A stretch of 64,000 nucleotides of DNA from NCBI GenBank assembly GCA_963422705.1, contig OY730443.1, forward strand, positions 1,984,001 through 2,048,000, read 5' to 3'. Below, piece by piece: positions 43,605 through 52,282 of this stretch. The notes under the pieces are model-generated. The model saw nothing but the letters and a program-made list of their open reading frames with translations. It did no database searches and was not told where the DNA came from. The translations under genes and the position numbers were made by a program. Source of the DNA: G963422705 sp963422705. Its GTDB lineage: Bacteria > Poribacteria > WGA-4E > WGA-3G. Every line of letters begins with the position of its first letter. Position 1 is the first letter of the stretch.

Positions 43605-45326
43605 CTATAGCTGAAGCGCCATCTGTTCCTCTGTGAAATGGCGTTCAGACTTCTTAGTTGGCTCGATTCTCCACTCGATAGGTAAACGGACGAGGGTGTT
43701 GAGGATACCCGGATTTTCAAAGTATGCGTCGTCTATCTGCCAGAATTGCAGGCGCGGATAATGCTGCCGGTTATGCTCAAAATGCCCCATCGCTTCTGCT
43801 TGTTGTCGCATGCCGGGACTGATTGACTCAATGGTGATAAAGATTCCGATTTCGGCGTTTTTTTCATTCATGACGTGGCAAAAGGCGCGAACCTGAGTCA
43901 GGGAGGGTTTGCCTGTCTTCACTTCGGCGAGAATGCGGACATTCGTCTCTTTCAGGACGTGCGGATTCCATAACCTTGTCTGCCCGACACCGTCATGTCC
44001 ACCATCCGCCAGATCCTTGGTTGGCTTCAGTCCTAACCGGGTTACCGCCCAATTTGAGAAGTCATGATATTTACGCTTGTCACCCTCTTTCAGGAGTTTG
44101 CGAATTTCTTGCATGTTGCTTGGGTAACCTTGGATTTGGTAGTCTTTTGAGGGTTCCAATCCGTGCCTCTCTTTCAAGCGTTGACGCATCGGTTCCAAGG
44201 CGAGGATGGTTATGTCTATCCCCAACCACTTCCGTTTGAGGGTGTGTGCGGCATCAATCGTCGTACCGCAGCCGCAAAACGGGTCCAGAATGATGTTGCC
44301 CGCATTGCTAGCGGCTTTTATCAGACGTTCATAAAGCGCGCGAGGCTTTTGCGTCGGGTAACCGAGCCGTTCTTTAGAGCCGCTTGCAATCGGAGGGATG
44401 TCTGTGAAAATGTCCTGTACCCGTCTCCCTTTTGATGTCGATAGATACCGTTTGAAATATGGCCTTTTGCCCCGGGTTGGCCAGTGAATTAATCCGTTTG
44501 CGTCCAACGCCTCCAACTTTTCATGAACCGAGAGAGATTCATAATTTTCAGGTGGTTCAACCCCTTTTGGCCAGGCGTGTCGACGCGGCGTGCTCCAGTG
44601 CCTACCAATCTCAGTTGGATTGACACCGCGCCACGGCTGTCCAGATTCACCCTCTTGTGTGACACCCGGTGCGAATGCATTACCAGCTGCGTAGCGGCCC
44701 CTTTCGTCTTCATGCCGATAAGTCCGTTTCACATATGCGGGCTCGTACGGTGTATAGACAGGATTCCAGACAGTCTGCTTGCTTTTGCCATAGAATAGAA
44801 TTGTATCGTGAATCCTTCCATATTGGTTTCCATCGTTATGGGCGCTAGTGCGTTGCCATATAATTTCGTTTCTGAAATTCGCTTTTCCGAAGATAGCGTC
44901 CATCACACATTTCAGGTAGTGCGATGCTGTCGTGTCGCAATGGAGGTATATGCTTCCGTTTTTGGTAAGGACACGGTGCATTTCGGCGAGGCGTGGGGCG
45001 ATGAAGGCGAGGTAGGCACGCATCGCGCCGTTTTCGCCGGACATAGCATGGCGTAGCATCATATCATATCCGCTGAGACATTCATCAAGTGCCTTGTAGA
45101 TTTCGCTCATGTAGGCGCGGGATTCAATGTCAGCGCGCGTGTTTTCCGCGGCGGTATCCCATGTCCATATATCCGTAAACGCCTTTTTTTGAGCGAGGGA
45201 ATCGTCGAGAAAAGCGTTATAGTCGCGCCCGCTATTAAAGGGCGGGTCGGTGCATATCAGGTGGACGCGTTCGTCATCCATCTCACGAAGGATTTCAAGG
45301 TTATCGCCGAAGTAGAGTCTGTTCAT
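43605..45326 (-). CDS. DNA methyltransferase with a C-terminal nuclease-like domain
   Basis: 573 residues. The first 370 form a DNA methyltransferase: LYFGDNLEILREM, catalytic ICTDPPFNSGRDYN (about 30) and LDPFCGCGTTIDAAHTLKR (about 350). The C-terminal part (about 440-520) contains DLADGGHDGVGQ and, after a gap, RILAEVKTGKPSLTQVRAF, a D...ExK pattern like Mrr/PD-(D/E)XK nucleases, then GIFITIE. This suggests methylation and cleavage or binding in one chain, but the nuclease reading is mine and untested. AGGAG lies 7 bases before the ATG. No separate restriction subunit is adjacent. Confidence 0.8.
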   Translation of the reverse strand: MNRLYFGDNLEILREMDDERVHLICTDPPFNSGRDYNAFLDDSLAQKKAFTDIWTWDTAAENTRADIESRAYMSEIYKALDECLSGYDMMLRHAMSGENGAMRAYLAFIAPRLAEMHRVLTKNGSIYLHCDTTASHYLKCVMDAIFGKANFRNEIIWQRTSAHNDGNQYGRIHDTILFYGKSKQTVWNPVYTPYEPAYVKRTYRHEDERGRYAAGNAFAPGVTQEGESGQPWRGVNPTEIGRHWSTPRRHAWPKGVEPPENYESLSVHEKLEALDANGLIHWPTRGKRPYFKRYLSTSKGRRVQDIFTDIPPIASGSKERLGYPTQKPRALYERLIKAASNAGNIILDPFCGCGTTIDAAHTLKRKWLGIDITILALEPMRQRLKERHGLEPSKDYQIQGYPSNMQEIRKLLKEGDKRKYHDFSNWAVTRLGLKPTKDLADGGHDGVGQTRLWNPHVLKETNVRILAEVKTGKPSLTQVRAFCHVMNEKNAEIGIFITIESISPGMRQQAEAMGHFEHNRQHYPRLQFWQIDDAYFENPGILNTLVRLPIEWRIEPTKKSERHFTEEQMALQL

Positions 45327-45501
45327 GAGAGGCTCCTAGGTAATTACTATCTAGTCCATCGTCAAGAGTGTGGGAGTACTAGGTTCCGTCTCTCGAGTTT
45401 TCAGGAGGTTGATAACACCATAAGCGCTTTTTAGGTTTGCGTCGACGACTGTCTCTTTGAGTCGTCACGTCCCGTCTTCCTCGGGCGTGGTATTTGTGGG
45501 A

Positions 45502-46494
45502 TTATTCGTCAAGCCAGCTCATCATACTGCGCAAATTTTTCCCGACGTCTTCAATTCGGTGTTCAGCTTCTTGTCTGCGCAGTGCGCCGAGGAGGGGTTG
45601 GTTTGCCTGATTTTCTAATACCCACTCGCGGGCGAACACGCCACCCTGTACGTCTTTCAAAATCTGCCTCATTTTCTTCCGGACGTTGTCATCAATGATT
45701 TGAGGCCCGCGGGTTAAGTCGCCATACTCAGCGGTATTGCTAACATCGTTTCGCATTTTATTCAGGCCGCCGGTATAAATCAAATCAACAATGAGTTTTA
45801 GTTCATGGAGGCATTCAAAATAAGCCATCTCGGGCTGGTACCCGGCTTCAACGAGGGTATCAAAAGCGGCCTTGATGAGCGCTGCGGTGCCGCCACAGAG
45901 TACGGCTTGCTCGCCAAAAAGGTCCGTTTCAGTCTCTTCTCGGAAAGTGGTTTCGATTACCCCGGCGCGTGTTCCCCCGATGCCTCTGGCGTAGGCTAAG
46001 GCGATGTCGCGTGCGGCGCCCGTCGTGTCCTGATGAACGGCGATGAGACACGGAACGCCACCGCCGCCTTCAAATACCTCCCGCACAAGCGAGCCGGGGC
46101 CTTTGGGGGCTATCATTGTCACGTCAATATCGGCAGCAGGTACGATTTGCCCGAAATGCACGCTGAATCCGTGAGATACCATGAGCATATTCCCGGCCTG
46201 CATCCTGGGTGCTACCTGCTGGTGATAGACAGCCGAATGCTTTTCATCCGGAATGAGAATCTGGATGATATCTGCCATCTCCGCTGCCTCTTCAACGGTT
46301 TTGACGGTAAGTCCTTCTGCTTCTGCGCGTGCTTTTGAAGGGCTGCCTTTATACAGTCCGACAACGACGTTCGCCCCGCTGTCTTTGAGATTGAGGGATT
46401 GGGCGCGTCCTTGTGCCCCATAGCCGATGATAGCGAGAGTTCGTTGTTCTAGTAAATCAAAATTGGCATCGCTCTCGTAGTAAATTGTCGCCAT
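45502..46494 (-). CDS. ilvC: Ketol-acid reductoisomerase (class I)
   Basis: Converts acetolactate or acetohydroxybutyrate to dihydroxy acids with NADPH. 330 residues. It has the Rossmann motif IGYGAQGRAQSLNLKDSG, VIAPKGPG-type MIAPKGPGSLVR, and the catalytic knot EETETDLFGEQAVLCGG with the magnesium ligands. The length fits the short class I form. AAGGA precedes the ATG. It is the third gene of ilvB-ilvN-ilvC, 52 bp after ilvN, and shares the T-box leader upstream of ilvB. Confidence 0.96.
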   Translation of the reverse strand: MATIYYESDANFDLLEQRTLAIIGYGAQGRAQSLNLKDSGANVVVGLYKGSPSKARAEAEGLTVKTVEEAAEMADIIQILIPDEKHSAVYHQQVAPRMQAGNMLMVSHGFSVHFGQIVPAADIDVTMIAPKGPGSLVREVFEGGGGVPCLIAVHQDTTGAARDIALAYARGIGGTRAGVIETTFREETETDLFGEQAVLCGGTAALIKAAFDTLVEAGYQPEMAYFECLHELKLIVDLIYTGGLNKMRNDVSNTAEYGDLTRGPQIIDDNVRKKMRQILKDVQGGVFAREWVLENQANQPLLGALRRQEAEHRIEDVGKNLRSMMSWLDE

Positions 46495-46546
46495 AGCGGT
46501 ATTCCTTTTTTGTTGTGCGTAACCTGATTTAGACAGCGTGTTTTTC

Positions 46547-47041
46547 CTATTTCTTTGGTCCTCGCATCATCGCGATTTTGCCGGTACGGGCTAATTCAAT
46601 GATACCGTAAGGCGTAAAAATCTCAATTGCTGCCTTTATCTTCCCTTCATCGCCTGTGAGTTCCACGGTTAGGGTTTCCGCTGTCACATTGACAACCCGT
46701 CCCCGAAAAATTTCTGCCACCTGTAGGATTTGGGGGCGCGCCTGTGGTTTGGCGCCAATCTTGATAAGTACCAGTTCCCGTTCAACGTGCGTTCCTACGG
46801 AAAGGTCGGTTACCTCAATCACATCTATCAACCTGTTCAGATGGTGATAGATTTGCTCAATAATCTGTGCGTCCCCGTGTGTTACCAAAGTGATATGCGA
46901 GATACTTTTGTCATGCGTCTCCGCGACATTGAGGCTATCAATATTAAAACCGCGTCCGCTGAAAAGTCCTGCGACGCGGGCGAGAACACCGAATCGGTTT
47001 TCCACGAGAACTGAGAAAATGTGTCGTTCTTCTGGATTCAT
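46547..47041 (-). CDS. ilvN: Acetolactate synthase regulatory subunit
   Basis: Feedback-regulatory partner of the ilvB product. 164 residues. The N-terminal ACT domain begins IFSVLVENRFGVLARVAGLFSGRGFNI and a C-terminal domain follows from about residue 80. I selected the ATG at 47041, with AAGGAA 6 bases upstream and the ACT domain starting a few residues later. The frame extends 19 codons further upstream without a ribosome site. It lies between ilvB and ilvC on the same strand. Confidence 0.94.
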   Translation of the reverse strand: MNPEERHIFSVLVENRFGVLARVAGLFSGRGFNIDSLNVAETHDKSISHITLVTHGDAQIIEQIYHHLNRLIDVIEVTDLSVGTHVERELVLIKIGAKPQARPQILQVAEIFRGRVVNVTAETLTVELTGDEGKIKAAIEIFTPYGIIELARTGKIAMMRGPKK

Positions 47042-47157
47042 GGGTTTCCTTGTAGGCGTGAATACCGTATCATGATTTTTCGTTGATGTCGTCGACAAGG
47101 CGAGTTTAGCATCCTGTCTGTTCTGCTCGCCGTTGTCTCTGTGGGCATTGTCGAATA

Positions 47158-48834
47158 TTAAGACAATCCCCGGATAACATCACCGAGTCCTGCGCCGGCG
47201 GGCACCATTGGGAACACGTTTTCTTCTTCATCAACAATGAAATCAATCACGACGGGGCCGTCTTTAATCCCTTTTGCCTTTTCCAAAGCCGGTTCAACAT
47301 CTTCCGGATGTTCAACGCGCAGGCCGGTAGCCCCAAAGGCTTGCGCGAGGAGTGCAAAATCTGGGTTATCGTGGTAATCCACGGCTGAGTATCGTCTTCC
47401 GTGGAACAGTTCCTGCCATTGACGCACCATCCCTAAATACATATTATTGATGATGAAAACCTTGATTGGCAGTTTTAACGTAATCGCGGGCACGAGCTCT
47501 TGTATTGTCATAATGTAGGAACCGTCGCCGTTGATATTAACAACGGTTTTGTCTGGGCGTCCCAATTGCGCGCCGATAGCGGCGGGCAAACTAAAGCCCA
47601 TCGTCCCAAGTCCACCGGAGTTGAGCCACTGTCGTGGTTCGGTGAATTTGAAATACTGTGCTGCCCACATCTGATGCTGCCCGACGTCTGCCACCACAAT
47701 TGCGTCACGATAATGCTCGTAAATCTTCTCAATCACGTATTGGGGCATTACCTTGTTCGGTTTCTGTTGGTACTCAAACGGATATTTCTGCTTCCAGTCC
47801 TGGATTTGCGCGCGCCACGGTTCGATGTCGGTTTTTGAGAGGCGCTGATTCAGTTCTGTGAGTACATTCTTCGCGTCACCGACTATCGGCACATCTATCG
47901 GTACGTTCTTTCCAATACATGAGGCATCGATATCAACGTGTATTTTCTTTGCATTCGGCGCGAATTTGCTCAAATTCCCCGTCACTCTATCATCAAATCG
48001 CGCCCCGATGGCGATGACGAGATCTGAATCCGTAAAGGCGTAATTCGCGCAGCAGGAGCCGTGCATCCCTGGCATTTCCATCGCAAGTGGGTGGTTCTCT
48101 GGGAACGCCCCCAATCCCATCAATGTGACGGTAATCGGAATCTGTGTTTTCAGCGTTAATTCCCGCAGTTCCTCTGTCGCGTTTGCGAGGACAACCCCGC
48201 CACCGGCATAAATCATCGGCCGTTTCGCTTCCCGGATGAGTTCTACTGCCTTGGCAATCTGCTTTGGGGCACCATCGACTTGTGGTTTGTAGCTCCGGAT
48301 GTTAACGGACTTCGGGTACCGGTAAGGACTCTCCTGCATCTGTGCATCTTTGGCAATGTCAATCACCACTGGTCCCGGTTTCCCGGTGCTCGCGATGTGA
48401 AACGCCTCTGCCACCACATCTGTGACTTCTTCGCTATTTTTAATCAGGTAGCTGTGCTTGCAAATCGGGCGTGTCACGCCGATGACGTCACACTCTTGAA
48501 AAGCATCGCTTCCGATATAGTGGGTGAATACCTGTCCTGTAATTGCAACCATCGGAATCGAGTCCATATAAGCGGTAGCAATCCCGGTAACCAGATTCGT
48601 TGCCCCCGGCCCGGAAGTCGCTAAAGCGACGCCTACCTTTCCGGTAGCACGGGCGTACCCATCTGCGGCATGAGAACAGCCCTGTTCATGCCGCATCGGA
48701 ATCAGTTTCAGCCCGGTTTCATTATAGAGTGCATCGAAAATCGGCATCGCGGCGCCCCCGTTAACACCGAAGATGTATTCCACGCCCTCCCGTTTCAAGC
48801 TTTCAACTAAACTTCTTGCGCCTGATAGTTCCAT
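47158..48834 (-). CDS. ilvB: Acetolactate synthase catalytic subunit
   Basis: TPP-dependent enzyme making acetolactate or acetohydroxybutyrate. 558 residues. Catalytic glutamate is in MRHEQGCSHAADGYARATGK. Then SGPGATNLVTGIATAYMDS, GVTRPICKHSYLI and the TPP site INGDGSYIMTIQELVPA...NNMYLGMVRQWQ. The start at 48834 (MELSGARSLVESL) is preferred because GAGGGA lies 8 bases upstream and the domain begins there. A frame reaching 48867 is possible. First gene of the ilvBNC operon, with a T-box leader 140 bp upstream. Confidence 0.95.
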   Translation of the reverse strand: MELSGARSLVESLKREGVEYIFGVNGGAAMPIFDALYNETGLKLIPMRHEQGCSHAADGYARATGKVGVALATSGPGATNLVTGIATAYMDSIPMVAITGQVFTHYIGSDAFQECDVIGVTRPICKHSYLIKNSEEVTDVVAEAFHIASTGKPGPVVIDIAKDAQMQESPYRYPKSVNIRSYKPQVDGAPKQIAKAVELIREAKRPMIYAGGGVVLANATEELRELTLKTQIPITVTLMGLGAFPENHPLAMEMPGMHGSCCANYAFTDSDLVIAIGARFDDRVTGNLSKFAPNAKKIHVDIDASCIGKNVPIDVPIVGDAKNVLTELNQRLSKTDIEPWRAQIQDWKQKYPFEYQQKPNKVMPQYVIEKIYEHYRDAIVVADVGQHQMWAAQYFKFTEPRQWLNSGGLGTMGFSLPAAIGAQLGRPDKTVVNINGDGSYIMTIQELVPAITLKLPIKVFIINNMYLGMVRQWQELFHGRRYSAVDYHDNPDFALLAQAFGATGLRVEHPEDVEPALEKAKGIKDGPVVIDFIVDEEENVFPMVPAGAGLGDVIRGLS

Positions 48835-48974
48835 CCGAATTTCCCTCACATGTTTTTCCATCCCCATCCCGTGTGGTTTCTCCGATAAATATCGGTTTCC
48901 GTCCCGTGTCTTCGTTAACGAAACTCACAATCCGATATTCGCCTGGGAGTAACCTGATTTGAGGATGGAGAAAT

Positions 48975-49010
48975 TAAAAAAGCCCTACTCGTTCCAAATT
49001 TGGAGACGAG
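48975..49010 (-). terminator. Intrinsic terminator of the T-box leader
   Basis: Stem CTCGT(C)TCCAAA/TTTGGAACGAG followed, after TAGGGC, by six T. It lies directly after the T-box sequence and about 140 bases before ilvB. Confidence 0.75.
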
Positions 49011-49290
49011 AAGAACTGAACAAGGCCTTTCCGTGGTACCACTCCAATTTCCTTTACTCACGCAGAACCTGTGAGAAAAGGCACTCTTAGGAATGCGATA
49101 ACGGGCATCATACCGGCTAATCCTACGTCTCTCTTTGAAGTGCGCCGCCCCAAAGGGGCAAGGCCCAAAACCTTAGATTAGCAGCTCCAGGGCGACATTC
49201 AGTCGTGGTAACTTGAGGAGACTTCTCAGCCTATGAATCTCCCGCTCTGGCAAGCCCCGACGACTTACTCCTCCCCTTCAACGCTTTTAT
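48975..49290 (-). promoter_or_regulatory. T-box leader (tRNA-sensing riboswitch) of the ilvBNC operon
   Basis: On the minus strand the leader begins GGGGAGGAGTAAGTC, with an AGTA S-turn-like start of stem I. Its partner is GCTGAGAAGTCTCCTC. It ends with the conserved T-box GTGGTACCACGG at 49042-49031, just before a terminator. The base triplet before the AGAAG is CUG, suggesting leucine as the sensed amino acid; this specifier call is inference. Uncharged tRNA would favour the antiterminator and turn on ilvBNC. Confidence 0.85.
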
Positions 49291-49301
49291 TGTGATTACA
49301 C

Positions 49302-49329
49302 TATTTAATTTAATTGCGAATTCTATCAA
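49302..49329 (-). promoter_or_regulatory. Possible promoter upstream of the T-box leader
   Basis: Minus strand TTGATA, 16 bases, TAAATA in AT-rich DNA just before the leader. A weak match, listed because a promoter is needed here. Confidence 0.4.
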
Positions 49330-49439
49330 TATTGTTTTATCTTTAAGAAGTTCCAACCGTTCTGGCGTACGAAATGTGCCTTATCGTTACGACAGACAGA
49401 ACGGGTTATCCATCTATAAACCCGATTTTCTTCCAACGT

Positions 49440-50273
49440 TTAGGGGGCAGGGCGCTGTACCGTCGTATTAAAGTAAGCCGCATTCGGTTCCGCAACCCAA
49501 TCGCAATCCCACCCGAGTTCTTTTAGCCCGCGTTGCACAATCGGTAATGTTGCCCGCAATTCTTTTAGGGGAACCCAGTCGCGCCAGTGCCGTTCTGTCG
49601 GCTGCTTGATGAAATCTCCAATCCCCGCGATTGCTCGTTGAATTGACGGATGGACGAGGGTTCCAAGTTGTGTCTGTTTCGCAGCTTCGAACAGCCATTT
49701 GTCATACGGAAACGGCTGTCTCTCAACAACGCAGCAAATTTTGCAGAGGGATTCAATCACGTTTCCAACGGCAATAAACGCCGTTTCTACCTTATTTCGA
49801 GCCGCCATCGCGAGCGGCCCGCGCTGCGAAAAATAATACTTCCCGAATAGCCATTTCAACTTGCACTCCGCGACGCTTCGCGGATATAAGCGATAGCACC
49901 GCTTCAGCTCTTCAGCGGTGCTGGAATGTCCGTAGAGCGTCCGCGAAGTTGAAATTATCCACATCATCTCATCTGCCCATGTCTGCAACCGCATGCAGAG
50001 CGCACGTTCATCGTAAAATGAAAAGTGTGCTTCATAATCACCCCTGTCAACGAAAAGTTCATTATTCCGTTGATAAATCCTCCGTTCTTCATCGGAAAGG
50101 CAACCCTTATCGCCAATAACCCACAGGTCAAGATCTGACCAGGTATCGGCAAAACCAGCGGCACGGCTCCCGACTAACATGAGGACTGCACGTTCCCCCA
50201 CGCTTTGGCAAAAATCTATGGCTCGATTGATGAACTGTTGCTCATCTGGACTGAAACGGAGCTTTTCCCGCAT
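49440..50273 (-). CDS. Nucleotidyltransferase-fold protein (aminoglycoside-NTase/DUF4037-like)
   Basis: 277 residues. The nucleotidyltransferase signature LVGSRAAGFADTWSDLDLWV (about 33-52) has the GS motif and the SDxD metal aspartates. A helical C-terminal domain (about 120-220) with KLKWLFGKYYFSQRGPLAMAARNK follows. Such proteins modify antibiotics, tRNA or proteins; the substrate cannot be told here. Its ATG is not preceded by a strong ribosome site. It stands alone between the ilv block and the decayed tnpB fragment. Confidence 0.75.
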   Translation of the reverse strand: MREKLRFSPDEQQFINRAIDFCQSVGERAVLMLVGSRAAGFADTWSDLDLWVIGDKGCLSDEERRIYQRNNELFVDRGDYEAHFSFYDERALCMRLQTWADEMMWIISTSRTLYGHSSTAEELKRCYRLYPRSVAECKLKWLFGKYYFSQRGPLAMAARNKVETAFIAVGNVIESLCKICCVVERQPFPYDKWLFEAAKQTQLGTLVHPSIQRAIAGIGDFIKQPTERHWRDWVPLKELRATLPIVQRGLKELGWDCDWVAEPNAAYFNTTVQRPAP

Positions 50274-50337
50274 GAACCAGAATTGTAAAAGTATGCTACA
50301 ACTTAGTGATACTCACAACGCCTTCGGCATGTGCTTC

Positions 50338-50583
50338 TTACCTTCTCTTGGAAGGCTTACTTGATTTGAGTCCCGAAAACGGTGTCCACTTATCAAGTCT
50401 ACACAGTTCAGGATGATACCTGATACCCGTGGGGGATACCACCGCCCCGACTACAGGGTTTGTCATAAAACCCTGATACGTTGTCAGAATGTTACTCGCC
50501 CCGACAACGTATCTGTGTCCTTGCCACTTGCATTGTCCGCATCGGTAAGTCCTACCACACAGATATTCGCCAAGACACCACAT
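50338..50583 (-). pseudogene. tnpB remnant directly behind an IS-type promoter (internally deleted element)
   Basis: The 81-codon frame contains TYRCGQCKWQGHRYVVGASN, resembling a TnpB zinc ribbon followed by the RuvC-III region, with the catalytic aspartate position reading Tyr (HRYVVGASN instead of HRDVVGA). The N-terminal 250 or more residues are absent, yet a consensus promoter sits 10 bases upstream. The rest of 50274-50748 holds nothing else I recognise. Confidence 0.55.
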
Positions 50584-50592
50584 TACATTTTA

Positions 50593-50621
50593 AGTATACT
50601 ATATTTCAACGGAATTGTCAA
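50593..50621 (-). promoter_or_regulatory. Consensus-like promoter of the decayed element
   Basis: Minus strand TTGACA, 17 bases, TATACT. Its quality matches the promoters of elements 1 and 3. Confidence 0.65.
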
Positions 50622-50748
50622 GAGAAAGTGATTCCGTTCAGCTAAGGTAAGACGGTGGTTAGAGAGAAAGGTTACGAGATTTAGCAACAGTAAACTTGAG
50701 AGTGGGACAGGTTTTAACCCGTCCCAATGAAAATATCTTACCAAGAGA

Positions 50749-51354
50749 TTACGCGTTGGCGATGTACAATTCATTGACGCGCGTCCAGTTGATGACATGC
50801 CCCCAGGCTTCAACGTAATCCGGACGGCGATTCTGATAGTTCAAGTAATAGGCATGCTCCCAGACATCAAGTCCGATAATGGGGGTATGTCCCTGCATCA
50901 GTGGGCTGTCCTGATTTGCTGTGGTGTAGATTTCTAAACCGTTATCGCCAATCACTAGCCACGCCCATCCGGAGCCGAATCGCGTCGTTGCGGCTGTGAG
51001 AAACTGCTCTTTCGCCCCCTCAAGCGAACCGAACTTAGAGATTATCGCTTCAGCGACTTCGTCGCCCGGCTCCCCACCATTCGGACTCATAGTTGCCCAG
51101 AACAGCGAGTGGTTCGCATGTCCACCGCCGTTATTAATCACTGCTTGCCGTTTATCTTCAGGCACCCGGTCAAGATTTTGAAGTAAATCTGCAACATCCA
51201 AATCCGCAACGTCGCCAAGTCCTTCAAGAGCGGCATTCAGGTTCGTAACGTATCCCTGATGGTGTTTCCCGTGATGGATTTCCATTGTCTTTGCGTCAAT
51301 ATAAGGTTCTAAAGCATCGTGTGCGTAAGGGAGTGCCGGTAGTGTATGAGCCAT
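50749..51354 (-). CDS. sodA: Superoxide dismutase, Fe/Mn family
   Basis: Cytoplasmic dismutation of superoxide. 201 residues. Metal ligands are in MEIHHGKHHQGYV (His), GGHANHSLFWATM (His), LDVWEHAYYLNYQNRR (Asp and His). FGSGWAWLV is typical. Fe or Mn use cannot be settled from motifs alone, so the symbol is provisional. AGGAGG lies about 10 bases before the ATG, and a good promoter lies about 75 bases upstream. It is probably monocistronic. Confidence 0.95.
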   Translation of the reverse strand: MAHTLPALPYAHDALEPYIDAKTMEIHHGKHHQGYVTNLNAALEGLGDVADLDVADLLQNLDRVPEDKRQAVINNGGGHANHSLFWATMSPNGGEPGDEVAEAIISKFGSLEGAKEQFLTAATTRFGSGWAWLVIGDNGLEIYTTANQDSPLMQGHTPIIGLDVWEHAYYLNYQNRRPDYVEAWGHVINWTRVNELYIANA

Positions 51355-51426
51355 TTTAAAATAGCCTCCTAAAAAAATTATTATGAAAACTTTTTGTAAA
51401 TTAAATAGATTACCTTCCTCGTGAAA

Positions 51427-51455
51427 AGTATACCAGAATTGTGCTTTACGTGCAA
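51427..51455 (-). promoter_or_regulatory. Predicted sigma70 promoter for superoxide dismutase
   Basis: Minus strand TTGCAC, 17 bases, TATACT. The surrounding 51355-51785 is AT-rich and contains no gene. Confidence 0.65.
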
Positions 51456-51785
51456 GCGAATTTATTTCTAAAATAGAAAGGGATAGAAAATCGATTTTCG
51501 AGAATTTTCAAAAAGTATCAGTGCTTCTACCGCTTAGCGCTAACACGTGATGTCGAGTTTTGGATGCCTTATCACTCCTATCTTTTTTGATTTTGTTCAC
51601 CCGAAAAATCAGATACATCACCCCCTATCTAAAATTGTTCAACACTTTCCTAAAAAAAGCATCCTTCAGTTTTCAACATTTTCTAAAATTTGCAAAGCAT
51701 TCGGGCGCTAGCGTTTTTTCCTAACGCGTTGTCTTGCAATTTCGAGACTGTTCTTAACGGAAAAAATAGTTAAAAAATATTCCAA

Positions 51786-51814
51786 TTGACAGAAATTTAG
51801 AAAAGTGCTACAAT
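51786..51814 (+). promoter_or_regulatory. Strong promoter upstream of the collapsed oxidoreductase gene
   Basis: TTGACA, 17 bases, TACAAT. A GC-rich inverted repeat (CCCTCTC ... GAGAGGG, about 51845-51882) lies in the presumed leader. Confidence 0.65.
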
Positions 51815-51938
51815 TCTTTAGTAGGTGTTGCAAGCTTCGAATAGCCCTCTCTGTGTCCCGGCAAAAAGCCTCCGGAGAGGGTAGCGTTCCTAAATTCACG
51901 CCAAGGTAGAGAGATAAAACGACGGAGGCATGCAAATC

Positions 51939-52183
51939 ATGGCAGCCACTTATAGAACCGCAATTGTCTGTGGCAGGCGCGGTGTCCATCACGCGCGATG
52001 TTATGCTGGCATTGAAAACATGCAAGTTACCGCCTTGTGCGAAATTGACGAAGAACGACTTTCGGTTTTGACCTGATTATGGCTGCCTATCGTTCCGCGC
52101 TGATTGGAGCACGGATTGCGTACCCACCCAAACTCACCGATGACGAATGGGTTGCACTTAGGAATCGGATAGTTGCGGAATAA
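51939..52183 (+). pseudogene. Gfo/Idh/MocA oxidoreductase gene collapsed by internal deletion
   Basis: The first 45 codons read MAATYRTAIVCGRRGVHHAR and LCEIDEERLSVL, the beginning of a dinucleotide-binding domain, then stop. The next frame supplies FDLIMAAYRSALIGARIAYP and DDEWVALRNRIVAE, the family-like C-terminal end, stopping at 52183. A full gene should have roughly 350 codons, so about 800 bases appear to be missing, with the junction near 52060. The promoter and a GGAGG site 10 bases before the ATG are intact. Confidence 0.7.
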
Positions 52184-52282
52184 CCTTTAGAAAGATTTAA
52201 GGCTTACCAAAGGGCGCATGCGACATGCTTGCTAATTGAACCAATATCAATGACATATAGATACAACGGATGAGGAGCAAAT

